A stretch of DNA of 64,000 nt, from positions 186,001 through 250,000 of the forward strand of contig NZ_MKIN01000020.1 in assembly GCF_001938985.1 (NCBI RefSeq). Reading direction: 5' to 3'. Numbering within the stretch: the stretch's first letter is position 1; each line of letters begins with the position of its first letter. Of this stretch, positions 1-10,836 are shown piece by piece. Below the pieces are notes generated by a model that was not told the DNA's origin, did no database searches, and saw only the letters and a program-made list of their open reading frames with translations. The DNA comes from Gillisella taibaishanensis. GTDB lineage: Bacteria > Pseudomonadota > Alphaproteobacteria > Rhizobiales > Rhizobiaceae. The translations under genes and the position numbers were made by a program.

Positions 1-462
1 CAGATCGACGAGCATTTTGAAGACTGGGATGCGCTTCTGGCCCTGGTGCTGGATGCTTTCGACTATATGCATCCGCTGATCGACCCGCCATCTTCGGCTT
101 TAAAGCTGACACCGGAAGCGTTGAAGGCTAAAGCGCATGAGGAAATCGGCTATGCGGCGCTGATAGACGGGAAGCTCGTCGGCTGTCTGTTCTGTCGGCA
201 GAGCGCGCCGGACCGGCTCTACATGGGCAAGGTAGCCGTGCTGCCCGATCTCCAGGGTCAGGGCATTGGCCGGGCGATGCTGAAGGCGGCGGAAGGCCTC
301 GGCCATGCCTGCGGCGTCAGATATCTTGAACTTGAAACCCGCATCGAGCTCAACAACAATCACAAGCGCTTCGAAAAATGGGGCTTCCATATCGTCGCGG
401 AAAAAAGCCATCCGGGCTATGACCGGACGACCTTCGTACAGATGGAAAAGTCGCTAGGGTGA
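1..462 (+). CDS. GNAT family N-acetyltransferase (5' partial)
   Basis: Probable acyl-CoA-dependent N-acetyltransferase; substrate unknown. The acetyl-CoA binding motif of the GNAT fold is visible (VAVLPDLQGQGIGRAMLKAA), followed by a strand ending in LELET and a C-terminal segment NHKRFEKWGFH typical of the family. A GTG at position 46 could be read as a start. However, the frame is open to the left edge and the upstream residues (DEHFEDWDALLAL) read smoothly into DAFDYM, as expected for the first helix of a GNAT domain. I therefore treat the gene as truncated by the window edge. It stands alone, convergent with the dehydrogenase that follows. Confidence 0.85.
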   Translation, partial: QIDEHFEDWDALLALVLDAFDYMHPLIDPPSSALKLTPEALKAKAHEEIGYAALIDGKLVGCLFCRQSAPDRLYMGKVAVLPDLQGQGIGRAMLKAAEGLGHACGVRYLELETRIELNNNHKRFEKWGFHIVAEKSHPGYDRTTFVQMEKSLG

Positions 463-511
463 ACCGCTGAGTTGAAGTGTGCGCCCTAGATGCAGCACGG
501 CACTGTAGGGC

Positions 512-1516
512 TTAATCGCGCCCGGGCAGGACCCGGTTTGGCGGTCGATGGCCGTCGAAATAGGTGCGGATATTGATGATGACCTTGTCGCCCATGTCGA
601 TGCGGCCTTCCAGCGTCGCCGAGCCCATATGCGGCAGCAGCACGACCTTGCCCTCTTCTGCCAGTTTCAGCAGCTTCGGATTGACTGCCGGTTCGTTTTC
701 GAACACGTCGAGACCTGCGCCAGCAATCTTGCCCTCGCGGATACATTGAATGAGCGCAGCCTCGTCGATAATGCCGCCGCGCGCGGTATTGACGATATAG
801 CTGGTCGGCTGCATCAGCGCCAAACGCCGTGCAGACAGAAGATGGTAGGTAGCCGGTGTCGACGGGCAGTTGACCGAGACGATATCCACCCGCGCCAGCA
901 TTTGGTCGAGGCTGTCCCAATAGGTTGCCTCCAACTCGTCTTCCGTCTGCGGGCTGACCTTTTTACGGTTATGATAATGGATCGAGAGTCCAAAGGCCTT
1001 AGCCCGGCGGGCAACGGCCGTACCGATTCGCCCCATGCCGACAATGCCGATCCGCTTGCCCCAGATGCGCCGCCCCAGCATCCAGGTCGGCGACCATCCA
1101 GCCCATTCTCCTGGCCGTTCGGTCAGGATGCGAGATCCCTCGGCCAGGCGGCGCGGCCCGGCCAGAATCAGCGCCATCGTCATGTCGGCCGTGTCTTCAC
1201 TCAGCACATTCGGCGTGTTGGTCACCGTAATGCCCTTGCGGGCAGCAGCATCGACGTCGATATGGTCGGTGCCATTGGAAAAGCTGGCGATCAGCTTCAA
1301 TTGCGGCCCGGCGGATTCGATCAGCCCGGCGTCGATCCGGTCCGTCACGGTCGGCACCAGCACGTCGCTGGTCTGCATCGCGCGTTCCAGGTCAGCACGG
1401 GTGCGCGGCGCGTCATCGATGTTCAACTCCGCGTCAAACAGCTCGCGCATGCGGGTTTCCACTGCGTCCGGCAGCTTGCGGGTAATGTAAACCTTGGTCT
1501 TTTTCCGCTGGGTCAT
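512..1516 (-). CDS. D-2-hydroxyacid dehydrogenase (glyoxylate/hydroxypyruvate reductase type)
   Basis: A 334-residue NAD(P)-dependent reductase of the D-isomer-specific 2-hydroxyacid dehydrogenase family, probably acting on glyoxylate or hydroxypyruvate in the cytoplasm. The Rossmann motif GMGRIG is at about residues 160-165. The catalytic triad of the family is present: Arg in NTARGG (about 246), Glu in FENEP (about 275) and His in LPHMGS (about 296). The length fits the family. The start is ATG at 1516 with a weak purine-rich stretch upstream. Glyoxylate, hydroxypyruvate and 2-ketogluconate reductases cannot be told apart by eye, so no symbol is given. Confidence 0.9.
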   Translation of the reverse strand: MTQRKKTKVYITRKLPDAVETRMRELFDAELNIDDAPRTRADLERAMQTSDVLVPTVTDRIDAGLIESAGPQLKLIASFSNGTDHIDVDAAARKGITVTNTPNVLSEDTADMTMALILAGPRRLAEGSRILTERPGEWAGWSPTWMLGRRIWGKRIGIVGMGRIGTAVARRAKAFGLSIHYHNRKKVSPQTEDELEATYWDSLDQMLARVDIVSVNCPSTPATYHLLSARRLALMQPTSYIVNTARGGIIDEAALIQCIREGKIAGAGLDVFENEPAVNPKLLKLAEEGKVVLLPHMGSATLEGRIDMGDKVIINIRTYFDGHRPPNRVLPGRD

Positions 1517-1798
1517 GAAGACTTTCGATGCCTTGTAAACAGGTCCTTAACCAAACGCAGGCGATGATTCCGCTAATCGCAGCGCGTCCTCGACACGCAC
1601 GGACGTTTTAAGAGGTTTCGCCTGCTGCGCAATGGAGCTTGATCAATCGGATCGAAAAACCTGTTGCGCAGTCAGGTTCATTTCTATCAAACCTGTCCGG
1701 GAAGACAATTGTATCTTCGCTTGCAGGATCACATACAGGCGACGGAACCGCTGGCGGGGGCTTCGGGTTCCGATCGATCCATCGACAACGGAAATGCC

Positions 1799-2338
1799 AT
1801 GCCCAACGGGTTCAAACGCTCCTGTCTCACGCTTTTCGTCTCCACGCTGTTCGCTCTATGGGCTGGCGCTGCCGCCGCGCAAGGTGCGACCAAGGGTACC
1901 AGCGGCTTGCCCTTGCCACGGTTCGTCACCTTGAAATCGGCGCGCGTCAATCTGCGCATCGGCCCCAGCACCGATTACGCGACGTCCTGGATGTATACCC
2001 GCGCCGGCCTGCCGGTCGAGATCATCCAGGAATACGACAATTGGCGGCGGATCCGCGATACTGATGGTACCGAAGGCTGGGTCAACCAGACCCTGCTGTC
2101 GGGCGAACGCAGTGCGCTCGCCGCCCCGTGGATGAAGGGCAAGGGCGACGATGTCTATGTCAACATGCGCCGTGACGGCCAGGCCGGCTCTGCAGTCATT
2201 GCCAAGCTTCAGCCGGGCGTGCTGATGCGGTTGCTGGAATGCAACGGCACCTGGTGCCGCGCGGAAGTCGACGGCACCAAGGGCTGGGTCGCCCAAGGTG
2301 AAATCTGGGGCGCCTATCCCGGAGAAGCTTTCAAGTAG
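1799..2338 (+). CDS. Exported SH3-domain protein
   Basis: A 179-residue protein with a clear Sec signal peptide: basic MPNGFKR, hydrophobic core, then a likely cleavage at AAAAQG. Two bacterial SH3 (SH3b) repeats follow. One covers roughly residues 45-105 (VNLRIGPSTDY, then GTEGWV); the second covers roughly 118-175 (VYVNMRRD, then GTKGWV). Such pairs bind cell-wall or peptide ligands in the periplasm; the partner is unknown. The frame is open further upstream, but the ATG at 1799 is the only start that puts a signal peptide at the N-terminus. Monocistronic. Confidence 0.85.
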   Translation: MPNGFKRSCLTLFVSTLFALWAGAAAAQGATKGTSGLPLPRFVTLKSARVNLRIGPSTDYATSWMYTRAGLPVEIIQEYDNWRRIRDTDGTEGWVNQTLLSGERSALAAPWMKGKGDDVYVNMRRDGQAGSAVIAKLQPGVLMRLLECNGTWCRAEVDGTKGWVAQGEIWGAYPGEAFK

Positions 2339-2359
2339 ATGCCTTCAGCCGAAGCGGCT

Positions 2360-3352
2360 TCAAGCCAGCCCGGCTTCCGCTGCGGCATCCTTGAGCGATG
2401 CCAGCGGACGCGGTCCGATCTGCTGAATGACAAGACCTGCGGCCAGGCAGCCGAGCTTGCCGCAGTCTTCCAGAGACCGGCCCTGGGTATAGCCATAGAG
2501 GAAGCCTGAGGCGAAGAGATCGCCGGCGCCTGTCGTGTCAACCAGTTCAGCAATGGCGGTCGCCGGCACATGGATGCGCTCGGAGCCCTTGACGATCATC
2601 GCGCCATCTTCGCTCATCGTCACGGCGGCGAGTTTGCAGTCCTTGGCGATCTGGTCCAAGGCCAGCTCGAAATCCTCGGTCTCGTAAAGAGCAAGCGCCT
2701 CCTGGCGATTGGCAAAGACGATGTCGACTGTGCCGGAGCGCATCAGGTCAAGGAATTCCGCCCGGTAGCGGTGCACGCAGAAACTGTCGGACAATGTCAT
2801 CGACATTTCGCGGCCGTGCTCATGGGCAATGCGGGCACACTCGACGATCGCCTGCTTGGCGCGCGGCGGATCCCAGAGATAGCCTTCGAAATAGGTGACC
2901 TTGGCTTCGGCAACGACTTCGGGCTCGACATCTTCAGGGCCGAATTCGACGCAGGCGCCGAGATAGGTGTTCATCGACCGCTCGCTATCGTCGGTCACGA
3001 AAATCATGCAGCGCGCCGTCGGTGGCTCGGTTCCCTTCGCCATGGTCTTGTAATGAACGCCCTGGGCACGAATGTCGTGGGCAAAGATGGTGCCCAATTG
3101 ATCTTCAGCAACCTTGCCGAAATAGGCGGCCTTGCCGCCGAAACTGGCGATGCCTGCCGCCGTGTTTCCGGCGCTGCCGCCGGAAGCTTCGACGGCCGGT
3201 CCCATCATATCGTAGAGCTTCGTGGCGCGCTCCGCGTCGATCAGGTTCATGGCGCCTTTGACGATGGCGTTTTCCTCAAGGAAGCGATCTTCGCATCGTG
3301 AGATGATGTCAACGATTGCATTGCCGATGGTCAGCACGTCGAATTGCGTCAT
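2360..3352 (-). CDS. PfkB-family carbohydrate kinase, adenosine kinase-like
   Basis: A 330-residue ribokinase/PfkB-fold kinase. The anion-hole and catalytic signature DTTGAGD is at about residues 272-278, with the final Asp as catalytic base. The N-terminal substrate-binding glycine stretch ASGGSAGNTAAG is at about 57-68. Rhizobial homologues of this length are annotated as adenosine kinase (adenosine to AMP); the assignment is by family resemblance, and sugar kinase activity is not excluded. The ATG at 3352 follows no strong ribosome binding site. The gene is convergent with the SH3 gene (21 nt between stops). Confidence 0.85.
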   Translation of the reverse strand: MTQFDVLTIGNAIVDIISRCEDRFLEENAIVKGAMNLIDAERATKLYDMMGPAVEASGGSAGNTAAGIASFGGKAAYFGKVAEDQLGTIFAHDIRAQGVHYKTMAKGTEPPTARCMIFVTDDSERSMNTYLGACVEFGPEDVEPEVVAEAKVTYFEGYLWDPPRAKQAIVECARIAHEHGREMSMTLSDSFCVHRYRAEFLDLMRSGTVDIVFANRQEALALYETEDFELALDQIAKDCKLAAVTMSEDGAMIVKGSERIHVPATAIAELVDTTGAGDLFASGFLYGYTQGRSLEDCGKLGCLAAGLVIQQIGPRPLASLKDAAAEAGLA

Positions 3353-3480
3353 GGGAGGCTTGGTCCGTCCATTGATGTTGGGATAAACTCATAGCGGATT
3401 TTGACGGGCAGAAAAGATGAAAAAGGCACCGGCAGACAAGCTCTGCCCGCGGCCCGTCAAAGAACATTGGATTTTCATCT

Positions 3481-5034
3481 TCAGGAGGCGAGAGCATCCC
3501 TTTCGCCACGTCCTGCGATCAACGACAGAGCCTCTTGCGCCGGCAGCGCCTTGCTAAACAGGAAGCCTTGGCCGAAATCGCAGCCGATGCTTTTAAGGAA
3601 GGCGAGTTGGCTCTCGTCCTCGATGCCTTCGGCTGTGGTGGCGATGCCGAGACCCTGGCCGAGACCGAGAATGGCCCGCACGATATCTTCCTGCTTCTTG
3701 TCGGTGTCGTATGCCATCACGAAGCTGCGGTCGATCTTGATCTTGTCGAATGTGAATTTGGACAGTTGCGACAGATTGGAATAGCCGGTACCGAAATCGT
3801 CGAGAGCAATGCGGATCCCGCTCTTTCGCAGATCGGCCAGGATCTGGCTGGCCTGCTCGATGTCCTGGACAAGCGCCGTTTCGGTGATCTCGATTTCCAG
3901 CTGGCTGGGCGGCAGGCCAGTTTCCATCAGGATAGCTATGATCCTGAGGCTCAACTGCCGGTCAACGAATTGCGTTGGTGAAATGTTGAAGGCGAGCCGC
4001 ACGGTTGGCGGCCATTGCAACGCGTCACGGCAGGCCTGGCGCAGCAGGCTGTCCGAAAGTTCGACGATCAGCCCGGCTTTTTCGGCGAGTTCGATAAAGT
4101 CGCTGGGCAAGATATACTGGCCAGGGCCGGTCTTCCACCGCGCCAATGCTTCGAAGCCGCGCAACTCGCCCGTCTTCAGATCGATCAACGGCTGGTAATA
4201 TGGCACGATCTGGTTGTCGCGGATCGCCGACTTCAACGCCATTTCCGTTTCTGCGCGGCGCAGGGCCCGGTCTTCCATGATCCGGTCGAAGCCGTAGACA
4301 CTGTTATGGCCAGCCTTCTTGGCGACATACATGGCGACGTCGGCGCAATGGGTGGCGTCCTTGAAATCGCTGCCGTCTTCCGGGAAGAGAGCAAAGCCGA
4401 CGCTGGCGCCGATCTCGCTGGTCATGCCTCCGACATCGTAGGGATTGCACAGCAGCCGGGCAATGTGCTGGCCCGCATGGGCATAATCCATATGTTCCGA
4501 GCGGGGGCTGACAAGCAGAAATTCATCGCCGCCCATGCGATAGACTTCGGCGCCTGGAAGCGCATTGCGCAGCCGATGCGCCACGTCTTTCAAAAGCAGG
4601 TCGCCGCCCTGGTGACCGACGAGGTCGTTGACCTTCTTGAAGCCGTCGAGATCAATCGAGTAGATTACCCAACGACCCTCCCGGAAAGGATCCGCGTCCG
4701 CCTGTCGCTCGGCAAGCGCTCGACGGTTCGGCAGGCCGGTTAGCGGATCGTGATGGGCAAGCCAGTCCATGTTCTGTTCGGCCACATTGCGAAGGCGGAT
4801 TTCCGACTGCAACTCTCTGATCCGCCTTGCCGCGAAGACCAGACTTAACAAGCCGACAATGCAAAGGGCGGTAAAAAGTTCGTCGAGCTGAAGCGATTCG
4901 TTCGCATCCATGAAGGCATCGAGATTTTCATGAAAATTGTATAGAATTGCGATCGGCCAAAGAACCAGCGCAATGCTTGTTAAAAGCACAGCGTCCTTGG
5001 TGGTCTTGTTTTGGACGATCTCTAATATCTTCAC
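3481..5034 (-). CDS. Membrane GGDEF-EAL protein (cyclic-di-GMP turnover)
   Basis: A 517-residue signalling protein. Two hydrophobic helices (about residues 14-33 and 53-69) anchor it in the inner membrane with only a short loop between them, so there is no large sensor domain. The diguanylate cyclase domain (about 90-255) has an intact GGDEF at 168-172; I see no RxxD inhibitory site upstream of it. The EAL phosphodiesterase domain (about 265-510) keeps EAL at 295-297 and the DDFGTGYS loop. Both activities could therefore be present. The start is GTG at 5034, supported by AGAGGGG seven bases upstream. Confidence 0.92.
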   Translation of the reverse strand: MKILEIVQNKTTKDAVLLTSIALVLWPIAILYNFHENLDAFMDANESLQLDELFTALCIVGLLSLVFAARRIRELQSEIRLRNVAEQNMDWLAHHDPLTGLPNRRALAERQADADPFREGRWVIYSIDLDGFKKVNDLVGHQGGDLLLKDVAHRLRNALPGAEVYRMGGDEFLLVSPRSEHMDYAHAGQHIARLLCNPYDVGGMTSEIGASVGFALFPEDGSDFKDATHCADVAMYVAKKAGHNSVYGFDRIMEDRALRRAETEMALKSAIRDNQIVPYYQPLIDLKTGELRGFEALARWKTGPGQYILPSDFIELAEKAGLIVELSDSLLRQACRDALQWPPTVRLAFNISPTQFVDRQLSLRIIAILMETGLPPSQLEIEITETALVQDIEQASQILADLRKSGIRIALDDFGTGYSNLSQLSKFTFDKIKIDRSFVMAYDTDKKQEDIVRAILGLGQGLGIATTAEGIEDESQLAFLKSIGCDFGQGFLFSKALPAQEALSLIAGRGERDALAS

Positions 5035-5196
5035 GCTGCGACCCCTCTGAACGGCTGCCGAACCGCCCGCCTTCCTGACAAAAGCATGGTCATTGTGAAA
5101 TTGCCGTTAAAAACATTCCTTAAATATAATTCACCCGCATAAATAGTATTAGCGATTACTGGTACGCGAGATGATAGATGTCCCATGTTGGGGCGG

Positions 5197-6729
5197 TCAG
5201 TCCAGGCTGGCCAGGAAGCCTGCTGCACTGTCGGCAATCCGCTCGCGTTCTGCCGCGTCGAAATTGTCGTAGCTGCGCAACATCTGCGCCATGCGCGGGT
5301 TCTTGGCCAGCCGGTCCCGGTGCCGGGCGATGAAGTCCCAATATAGTGCGTTGAAGGGACAGGCCTTTGCGCCCGTGCGCTGCTTTACATCGTAGCGGCA
5401 CGAGCCGCAGTAATTGGACATACGGTTGATATAGGCGCCGCTCGCTGCATATGGCTTTGAGGCCAATAGACCACCGTCGGCAAACTGGCTCATACCGAGC
5501 GTGTTGGGCAGCTCCACCCACTCATAGGCATCGGCATAGACACTGAGATACCATTCATGCAGCGCATGCGGATCGATGCCGGCAAGCAGCGCGAAATTGC
5601 CCGTCACCATCAGGCGCTGGATATGGTGGGCATAGGCCTGCTGCTTCGTCTGGGTCACGGCGGCCTTGACGCAGGCCATGTCGGTCTCTGCCGTCCAGTA
5701 GAAATCCGGCAAGGGGCGGTGGTGATCGAGGGCGTTCAACGACACGTAACCGGGCATCTTGAGCCAGTAGATGCCGCGCACATATTCACGCCAGCCGATG
5801 ATTTGGCGGATGAAGCCTTCCGCCGCATTGAGGGGCACCTTTCCTGAATGATAGGCAGCCTCGACCGCGCGGCAAACCGTGAGCGGGTCAAGAAGGCCGC
5901 AATTCAAATATTGCGAGATGACTGCATGATAGAGAAAAGGCTCGCCCGTGAGCATCGCGTCCTGATAATCGCCGAAGAAGGGCAGGGCGTGGTCGACGAA
6001 GGCCGTAAACGCCGCTTGTGCATCGGCCCGCGTCACCGCAAACCAGAAAGGCTCGAGATCGCCGAAATGATTGCCGAAGCGCGCCTCAACCAGCGCCAGA
6101 ACCTCCTTGGTGATGGCATCGGGTTTGCAGGTCTTCGGCTTTGGCATGAAGAGATCGAGCGCCGCCGGCTTGCGGTTCTCTGTATCATAGTTCCAGCGCC
6201 CGCCCTCGGGCGTGTCTCCCTCCATCAGCAGGCCGGTTTTCCGGCGCATCTCGCGATAGAAATATTCCATGCGCAATTGCTTGCGCCCTCTGGCCCAGGC
6301 TGCGAATTCGTCGGGAGTGCAGAGGAACCGCGTATCGGGGAGAATGTCGACCGGAAGCGACAGTTGCTCCTCCCACCCTGCCATCATCTGGCCCACGCGC
6401 CATTCGCCCGGCTCGGTCACCACGATGCGCTGGGGACGATGTGTCTTCACCGCCTGTCGCAGCTGCTCGGTAAATCCGCCGCCGTTTTCAGCGGCATCAA
6501 GCGTTACATAGTCGACGGTCCAACCCGCGGCGCGCAATTCCTCGGCGAAGTGCCGCATGGCTGAAAACAGGAAGGCGATCTTTTTCTTGTGATGGCGCAC
6601 ATAGGTGGCTTCGTCGTGAAGCTCGGCCATCAGCACGACATCCTGTTTGGGATCTCCAGCTGCAAGGCTTGTCAGCGTTGGCGTCAGTTGGTCGCCAAGA
6701 ACCGGAATGAGATTGCGCACAGCGACCAT
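5197..6729 (-). CDS. phrB: Iron-sulfur (6-4) photolyase / bacterial cryptochrome, PhrB type
   Basis: A 510-residue FeS-BCP photolyase (deoxyribodipyrimidine photolyase-related family). It binds FAD and repairs UV (6-4) photoproducts using light. Four cysteines at about 353, 441, 444 and 457 match the 4Fe-4S ligands I recall for Agrobacterium PhrB (350, 438, 441, 454) with a constant offset of three, and the length is nearly the same. The C-terminal context NYCGSCRYDV...GAKACPFN is diagnostic. The gene lies 104 nt after dabA on the same strand and may be co-transcribed. The start is ATG at 6729 with a weak AGGT upstream. Confidence 0.93.
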   Translation of the reverse strand: MVAVRNLIPVLGDQLTPTLTSLAAGDPKQDVVLMAELHDEATYVRHHKKKIAFLFSAMRHFAEELRAAGWTVDYVTLDAAENGGGFTEQLRQAVKTHRPQRIVVTEPGEWRVGQMMAGWEEQLSLPVDILPDTRFLCTPDEFAAWARGRKQLRMEYFYREMRRKTGLLMEGDTPEGGRWNYDTENRKPAALDLFMPKPKTCKPDAITKEVLALVEARFGNHFGDLEPFWFAVTRADAQAAFTAFVDHALPFFGDYQDAMLTGEPFLYHAVISQYLNCGLLDPLTVCRAVEAAYHSGKVPLNAAEGFIRQIIGWREYVRGIYWLKMPGYVSLNALDHHRPLPDFYWTAETDMACVKAAVTQTKQQAYAHHIQRLMVTGNFALLAGIDPHALHEWYLSVYADAYEWVELPNTLGMSQFADGGLLASKPYAASGAYINRMSNYCGSCRYDVKQRTGAKACPFNALYWDFIARHRDRLAKNPRMAQMLRSYDNFDAAERERIADSAAGFLASLD

Positions 6730-6833
6730 TTGAGACCTACAGAGACAAGTAATGTCTCAGATACGCCGCGCACGATCCGATGGATCGTTGCCGGCGGATG
6801 CAAAACCATCTGCACCCGCCGGGATCATTGATG

Positions 6834-9251
6834 TCAGACGGCGATCTTCATCGGCGCCGGCGCGCAAACTTCCTCGAACGGCTGCCAGCTCAAACCACCG
6901 GTATACCGCCAGGCCATCCGGCCCTGATCGTCGAGGGCGAAAAGATGCAGCCAACTGTTGTCGAACAGGGCGCGCACGCCGTCATGGCGCGCCAGGATCT
7001 CGGTCATCGCCTCGGTCGGCGCCTCGATGCAGACCGATAGCCGCAGCGGTTCATGCACGAAGCGCTCGCCGTCATGGACAGATTGCCAGGGAAGCCCGGC
7101 CCGCAGCGGTCCGCCATTACCCTCGATGACACCGATGCCACCGGTGACATTGTGCAAGAGCTTGTTGCCGCCGCCGAATACCTCGGGTGCCACGGTCGAG
7201 CCGTAATATTGCAGGCTGATCCAGCTGGCGACGATCACAGGCGCCGTCAGGATCAATTCCAGGGTGCCAAAACCCTGATCCGCCTTCCAGTCGTAATCGT
7301 GTAGGAAGGCGCGTCCCTGCAGATTGCGGCCTGATGTGCGCGACCGGGGTGCGGCGACAAACGCCTTACAGCCGGCAAGCGCCCATTCCGGCCGTGTTTC
7401 CGCCCAGTCATGGCTGCGTGCGGCAACCGAAGCCTCATTGGCCGCCCGCGGCAACCGCAGAGCCCGTTCGCTTCTGGCTAGCTGGCCTGCACTATCGAGC
7501 CACGCCATAGCACGGGCGATGTCTCCCGCGTGAGCATCAGCCGGATAATCGCCGGTGAAAAGCTGCACCCCGTCGGTGGTGGTATCATGCAGCGCGCCGA
7601 GGAAAACCGTATCATCGGGGATCTCGATGCCGGCCTCAGTCAGACCCGCCCTGACATCCCGGTCGTTCAGCAGCGCTGCCAGCAGCCGGGCATTGACATC
7701 GCCCGCGTAGCCACCGCAAGCGCCGCAGTGAAGCGCGCTGGCATGGGGATTGTTGACAACATTTGCACCGTGCCCGACCAGCAACACCAGCCGCGCAAAG
7801 CCTGATGTCAGCGACATCGCCGTCAGCACGGCTGTCGCCGCCGTGATCCGCTCTGGCAGAGACAGAGCCGGAAGCATCTGCGGTGCCGGCTCGACGGACG
7901 GCTTGCCATGATGCAGGCCCAGCGCATCGCCGAGCAGCTTTGCGACATAAACCGGCCCGGTTGCCTCGACGAAGGCGAAGGAGGAGACGGCCGCGAGCTT
8001 GAACCGCCCCCAGGCGCGCTTGGCCCGGGCCTTGACCCGCACCGGCTCCACTTCCTCAGCGCGGTAGGCGCCGCCGGCCCGCGAGGTCAGCGCCGGATTG
8101 AGCAATACCGGAAACCGCGCCTCCTCGACATCGGAGGCAAATCGATGATGGGCGGTTCTAAGGCCGAAGAAGCCCGCAAAGCCAAGCGTGCGGATATCAG
8201 GATCGAGGCTTTCCAGCGCCCGCCGGAAGACTTCCGACCGGACATCGATACAGAAGGCCGCCTGCAACAGGGGCCGATCCTGGGAGGCTCTGGGACTTTC
8301 CGAGGCAAAGATCTGCGCCAGCCCTCTTTGCGCCGCCCGTTCTGCTGCTTCCTGCAAAAGAGCGTCGAGGACGAGATCGGCAGTCGGTGTGAGCGGCAGG
8401 CTGTGGGCATCCCGGACCTTTTTCCATGGCTCGGCGATCGCCTCCTCGTAGCGAATAAACAGTGCTTCTTCCCAGATCAGCCGGATCGCGAGGAGATCGG
8501 TGATCGTCTGGTCTGTGCCGCCGGCCAGTTCCGCCTGCCACAGCTTGTAGCGCCCATATTGCGCCCAGCCACCCAGCGTCATCAGCATCTGGTGATAGTA
8601 GCTATCGAGTGCCTCGGGCTTGAGGCCCAGCCGCTCGCTGACCCTGACGATGACCGCCTCTGCGCTCTCAGGTGCGTCCGAGACATGCCGGGCAAAGCCG
8701 GAGAGGCCGGCGATCTCGGGCGTGAGGTCGTGGGTGGCCACCGCCCGCCAGGCGCCGTAAGCGCCCTTTGCGCGCGGGGCAGCCCACAGAGCTTGGCCTT
8801 CGTCAAAGTAGCCGGCCATCCAGGCGCCCAGCCGCTCGGCGATGAGGCCGGGCCAGTCGGTGCCGGAGGCCTCGGCAGCCAGATCCGCTACCGTTGCCAA
8901 GGCTACCGGCTTTTCCGGGTCTTCAGCCTTCCGCGCCTTGAGATCTGCCAGATTGACCGGCTTCAGCGTGGAAGCGCAGGCATCGAGCGCGGCCAGCAGG
9001 TCATCATCGCCAATCTCACCGGTGGCGATTTTTGTCCGATACCATTGCCTCGCCATGGTGACGGACACGCCTGCGACCCGGGCCAACCGTGCGCCGACCT
9101 CGGCCAGGGTCTCGCCGGTCTGGCCGAGAAACGGATTGACAGCGACGCTAGCCATCAGCGGCCAGGCCGGGGGAATGGCCCGGGCGGCGCGGTCCGCAGC
9201 AGCGTGGAACAGGGCCGCATCGATCATGGTGTCTTTGGTTTCAAGAGACAT
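6834..9251 (-). CDS. dabA: DabA, inorganic carbon transporter subunit (DUF2309)
   Basis: An 805-residue cytoplasmic subunit of the DAB inorganic-carbon pump. The family is known to be a carbonic-anhydrase-like, membrane-potential-driven complex with DabB. The zinc site seen in Halothiobacillus DabA2 (C351, D353, H524, C539) is matched here by C334, D336, H494 and C509; the 2- and 15-residue spacings are preserved (FCIDVRSE, and LVGHGANV to LHCGACGG). The start is ATG at 9251 behind GAGGAG at good spacing. It follows dabB with a 10-nt gap, so the two form one operon. It should hydrate incoming CO2 to bicarbonate coupled to cation flow through DabB. Confidence 0.95.
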   Translation of the reverse strand: MSLETKDTMIDAALFHAAADRAARAIPPAWPLMASVAVNPFLGQTGETLAEVGARLARVAGVSVTMARQWYRTKIATGEIGDDDLLAALDACASTLKPVNLADLKARKAEDPEKPVALATVADLAAEASGTDWPGLIAERLGAWMAGYFDEGQALWAAPRAKGAYGAWRAVATHDLTPEIAGLSGFARHVSDAPESAEAVIVRVSERLGLKPEALDSYYHQMLMTLGGWAQYGRYKLWQAELAGGTDQTITDLLAIRLIWEEALFIRYEEAIAEPWKKVRDAHSLPLTPTADLVLDALLQEAAERAAQRGLAQIFASESPRASQDRPLLQAAFCIDVRSEVFRRALESLDPDIRTLGFAGFFGLRTAHHRFASDVEEARFPVLLNPALTSRAGGAYRAEEVEPVRVKARAKRAWGRFKLAAVSSFAFVEATGPVYVAKLLGDALGLHHGKPSVEPAPQMLPALSLPERITAATAVLTAMSLTSGFARLVLLVGHGANVVNNPHASALHCGACGGYAGDVNARLLAALLNDRDVRAGLTEAGIEIPDDTVFLGALHDTTTDGVQLFTGDYPADAHAGDIARAMAWLDSAGQLARSERALRLPRAANEASVAARSHDWAETRPEWALAGCKAFVAAPRSRTSGRNLQGRAFLHDYDWKADQGFGTLELILTAPVIVASWISLQYYGSTVAPEVFGGGNKLLHNVTGGIGVIEGNGGPLRAGLPWQSVHDGERFVHEPLRLSVCIEAPTEAMTEILARHDGVRALFDNSWLHLFALDDQGRMAWRYTGGLSWQPFEEVCAPAPMKIAV

Positions 9252-9261
9252 GGCGAACTCC

Positions 9262-10836
9262 TCAGTTCTGCTTGCTGGCGGTCAGCTTGGATGTCGACCA
9301 GCCGCCGACCAACCGGTCGAAGACGGCATTGACGTAAAAGCCGTTGGAAAGATGCACCCGCAGACCGGCGGCAGCAGGATGATAGGCCCAGAGCGGAAAC
9401 ATGGCCTGAACGACCGCAACAGCCGCGAAGCTGACGACGGCCAGAACCAGCAGCGCCCATTCCAGCGGCGCCGGTGCCGGGGTTGGCGGCAGGGTGCCTG
9501 CCATCAGCAGGTTCGTCACCGTCTGCAGGGCGAAATAGCTGACCGAGGTCGCGACCGCATAGACCGCTGTGCTGCGGGTCAGCGCCTTGGGCGCGGCGTC
9601 GGCGAGGCCCTGGGCCAACATATAGGCGACGCCGAAGATCAGGATGGCACCGAGCGCAATCGCCTGCGGCGACTTATGCGTCAGGCCAAAGCAGAGCCCG
9701 ACGAGCACATAGATTGCCAGTGCCGAGAGAAAAGCCCGCCCAACCGCGCCGGCATCGGGCACGGCAACCGGGCCGGGCCGGCGAATGGCCGCCACCCGCT
9801 CCACCGCGCCGCCTGAGGCGAGGAAGGAATGGGCCTTGTAGAGTGAATGGGCGACGATATGCAGAAGCGCCAGCGGAAACAGCGCCAGCCCGCATTCAAA
9901 CACCATGAAGCCCATCTGCGCGACGGTCGACCAGGCCAGCGACGTCTTCACCGCCGGTTGGGTCAGCATGACGAGGCTGCCGAACAGGGCAGTAAATCCC
10001 CCGACCATGACCAGTACGGCAAGCACGCCAGGGCTGAGCAGCATGACATCGGCAAACCGGATCAGCAGGAAGCCGCCGGCATTGATCACCCCGGCATGCA
10101 GCAGGGCAGAAACCGGTGTCGGGGTTTCCATCACCTCCGTCAGCCAGCCATGGGTCGGAAACTGCGCGGATTTCAGCATGGCAGCGAGTGCAAGGAAGCC
10201 GGTTGCGACCATCGCCGCACTACCGCCTTGGCCGTGGCGCGCGGCTTCAAGGATCGTGGCGATATCGGCGCTGTTATAGGCATGGGCCAGCAGGATAGCT
10301 GCTACCGCAAGAGCGGCATCACCGAGCCGGGCAGTGATGAACTTCTTGCGCGCCGCGCGCTGGGCGGCAATCCGCTGCGGGTAAAACAGCAGCAGCCGGT
10401 GCAGAAACAGGCTGGTGGCGATCCAGGCGAGAACGAGTTGCAGAAGATTGCCGGCCGTGACCAGAAGCAGCACGGCGACCAAAGTGGCGCAGAGCCAGCC
10501 TGTGAACGGCCCTTGCCGGTCCTCGCCGTCAAGATAGGTGGCGGCGTAGCGGATCACCACCCAGCCGATGAAGGTGACAAGAACAAGCATAGTGACGCTG
10601 ACCGCATCGAGCCGGACGGAAAACCCAGCCGAGGCCACGCCAAGCAGCGGGCTGGTGCCGGGGCCGGCAAGGATCAAGCTCGCAAGACAGGCGAGCGCCG
10701 CGCAAAGCGCTAGCAATGCGGCACCTTCTGCGAGCTTCGGCGCGCGCTTGGGCCTGATGCCGGGTTCGGAAAAGCCGACTGCGGCAGCGGCGAGCAGTGG
10801 TATGGGTGCCAGCAAGGGCAGGAAGTGGATAAGCAC
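9262..10836 (-). CDS. dabB: DabB, proton-conducting membrane subunit (NuoL-like)
   Basis: A 524-residue polytopic membrane protein of the NADH-quinone oxidoreductase 5/L (proton_antipo_M) family. Lysines within helices and the motif [19 protein letters not shown] are typical of antiporter-like subunits. Paired with DabA it forms the ion-coupled membrane half of the DAB pump. I chose GTG at 10836 because TGAGGGG lies exactly seven bases upstream and the protein then begins directly with the first transmembrane helix ([14 protein letters not shown]). Another GTG at 10869 would add eleven residues but has no ribosome binding site. First gene of the dabB-dabA operon. Confidence 0.93.
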   Translation of the reverse strand: MLIHFLPLLAPIPLLAAAAVGFSEPGIRPKRAPKLAEGAALLALCAALACLASLILAGPGTSPLLGVASAGFSVRLDAVSVTMLVLVTFIGWVVIRYAATYLDGEDRQGPFTGWLCATLVAVLLLVTAGNLLQLVLAWIATSLFLHRLLLFYPQRIAAQRAARKKFITARLGDAALAVAAILLAHAYNSADIATILEAARHGQGGSAAMVATGFLALAAMLKSAQFPTHGWLTEVMETPTPVSALLHAGVINAGGFLLIRFADVMLLSPGVLAVLVMVGGFTALFGSLVMLTQPAVKTSLAWSTVAQMGFMVFECGLALFPLALLHIVAHSLYKAHSFLASGGAVERVAAIRRPGPVAVPDAGAVGRAFLSALAIYVLVGLCFGLTHKSPQAIALGAILIFGVAYMLAQGLADAAPKALTRSTAVYAVATSVSYFALQTVTNLLMAGTLPPTPAPAPLEWALLVLAVVSFAAVAVVQAMFPLWAYHPAAAGLRVHLSNGFYVNAVFDRLVGGWSTSKLTASKQN

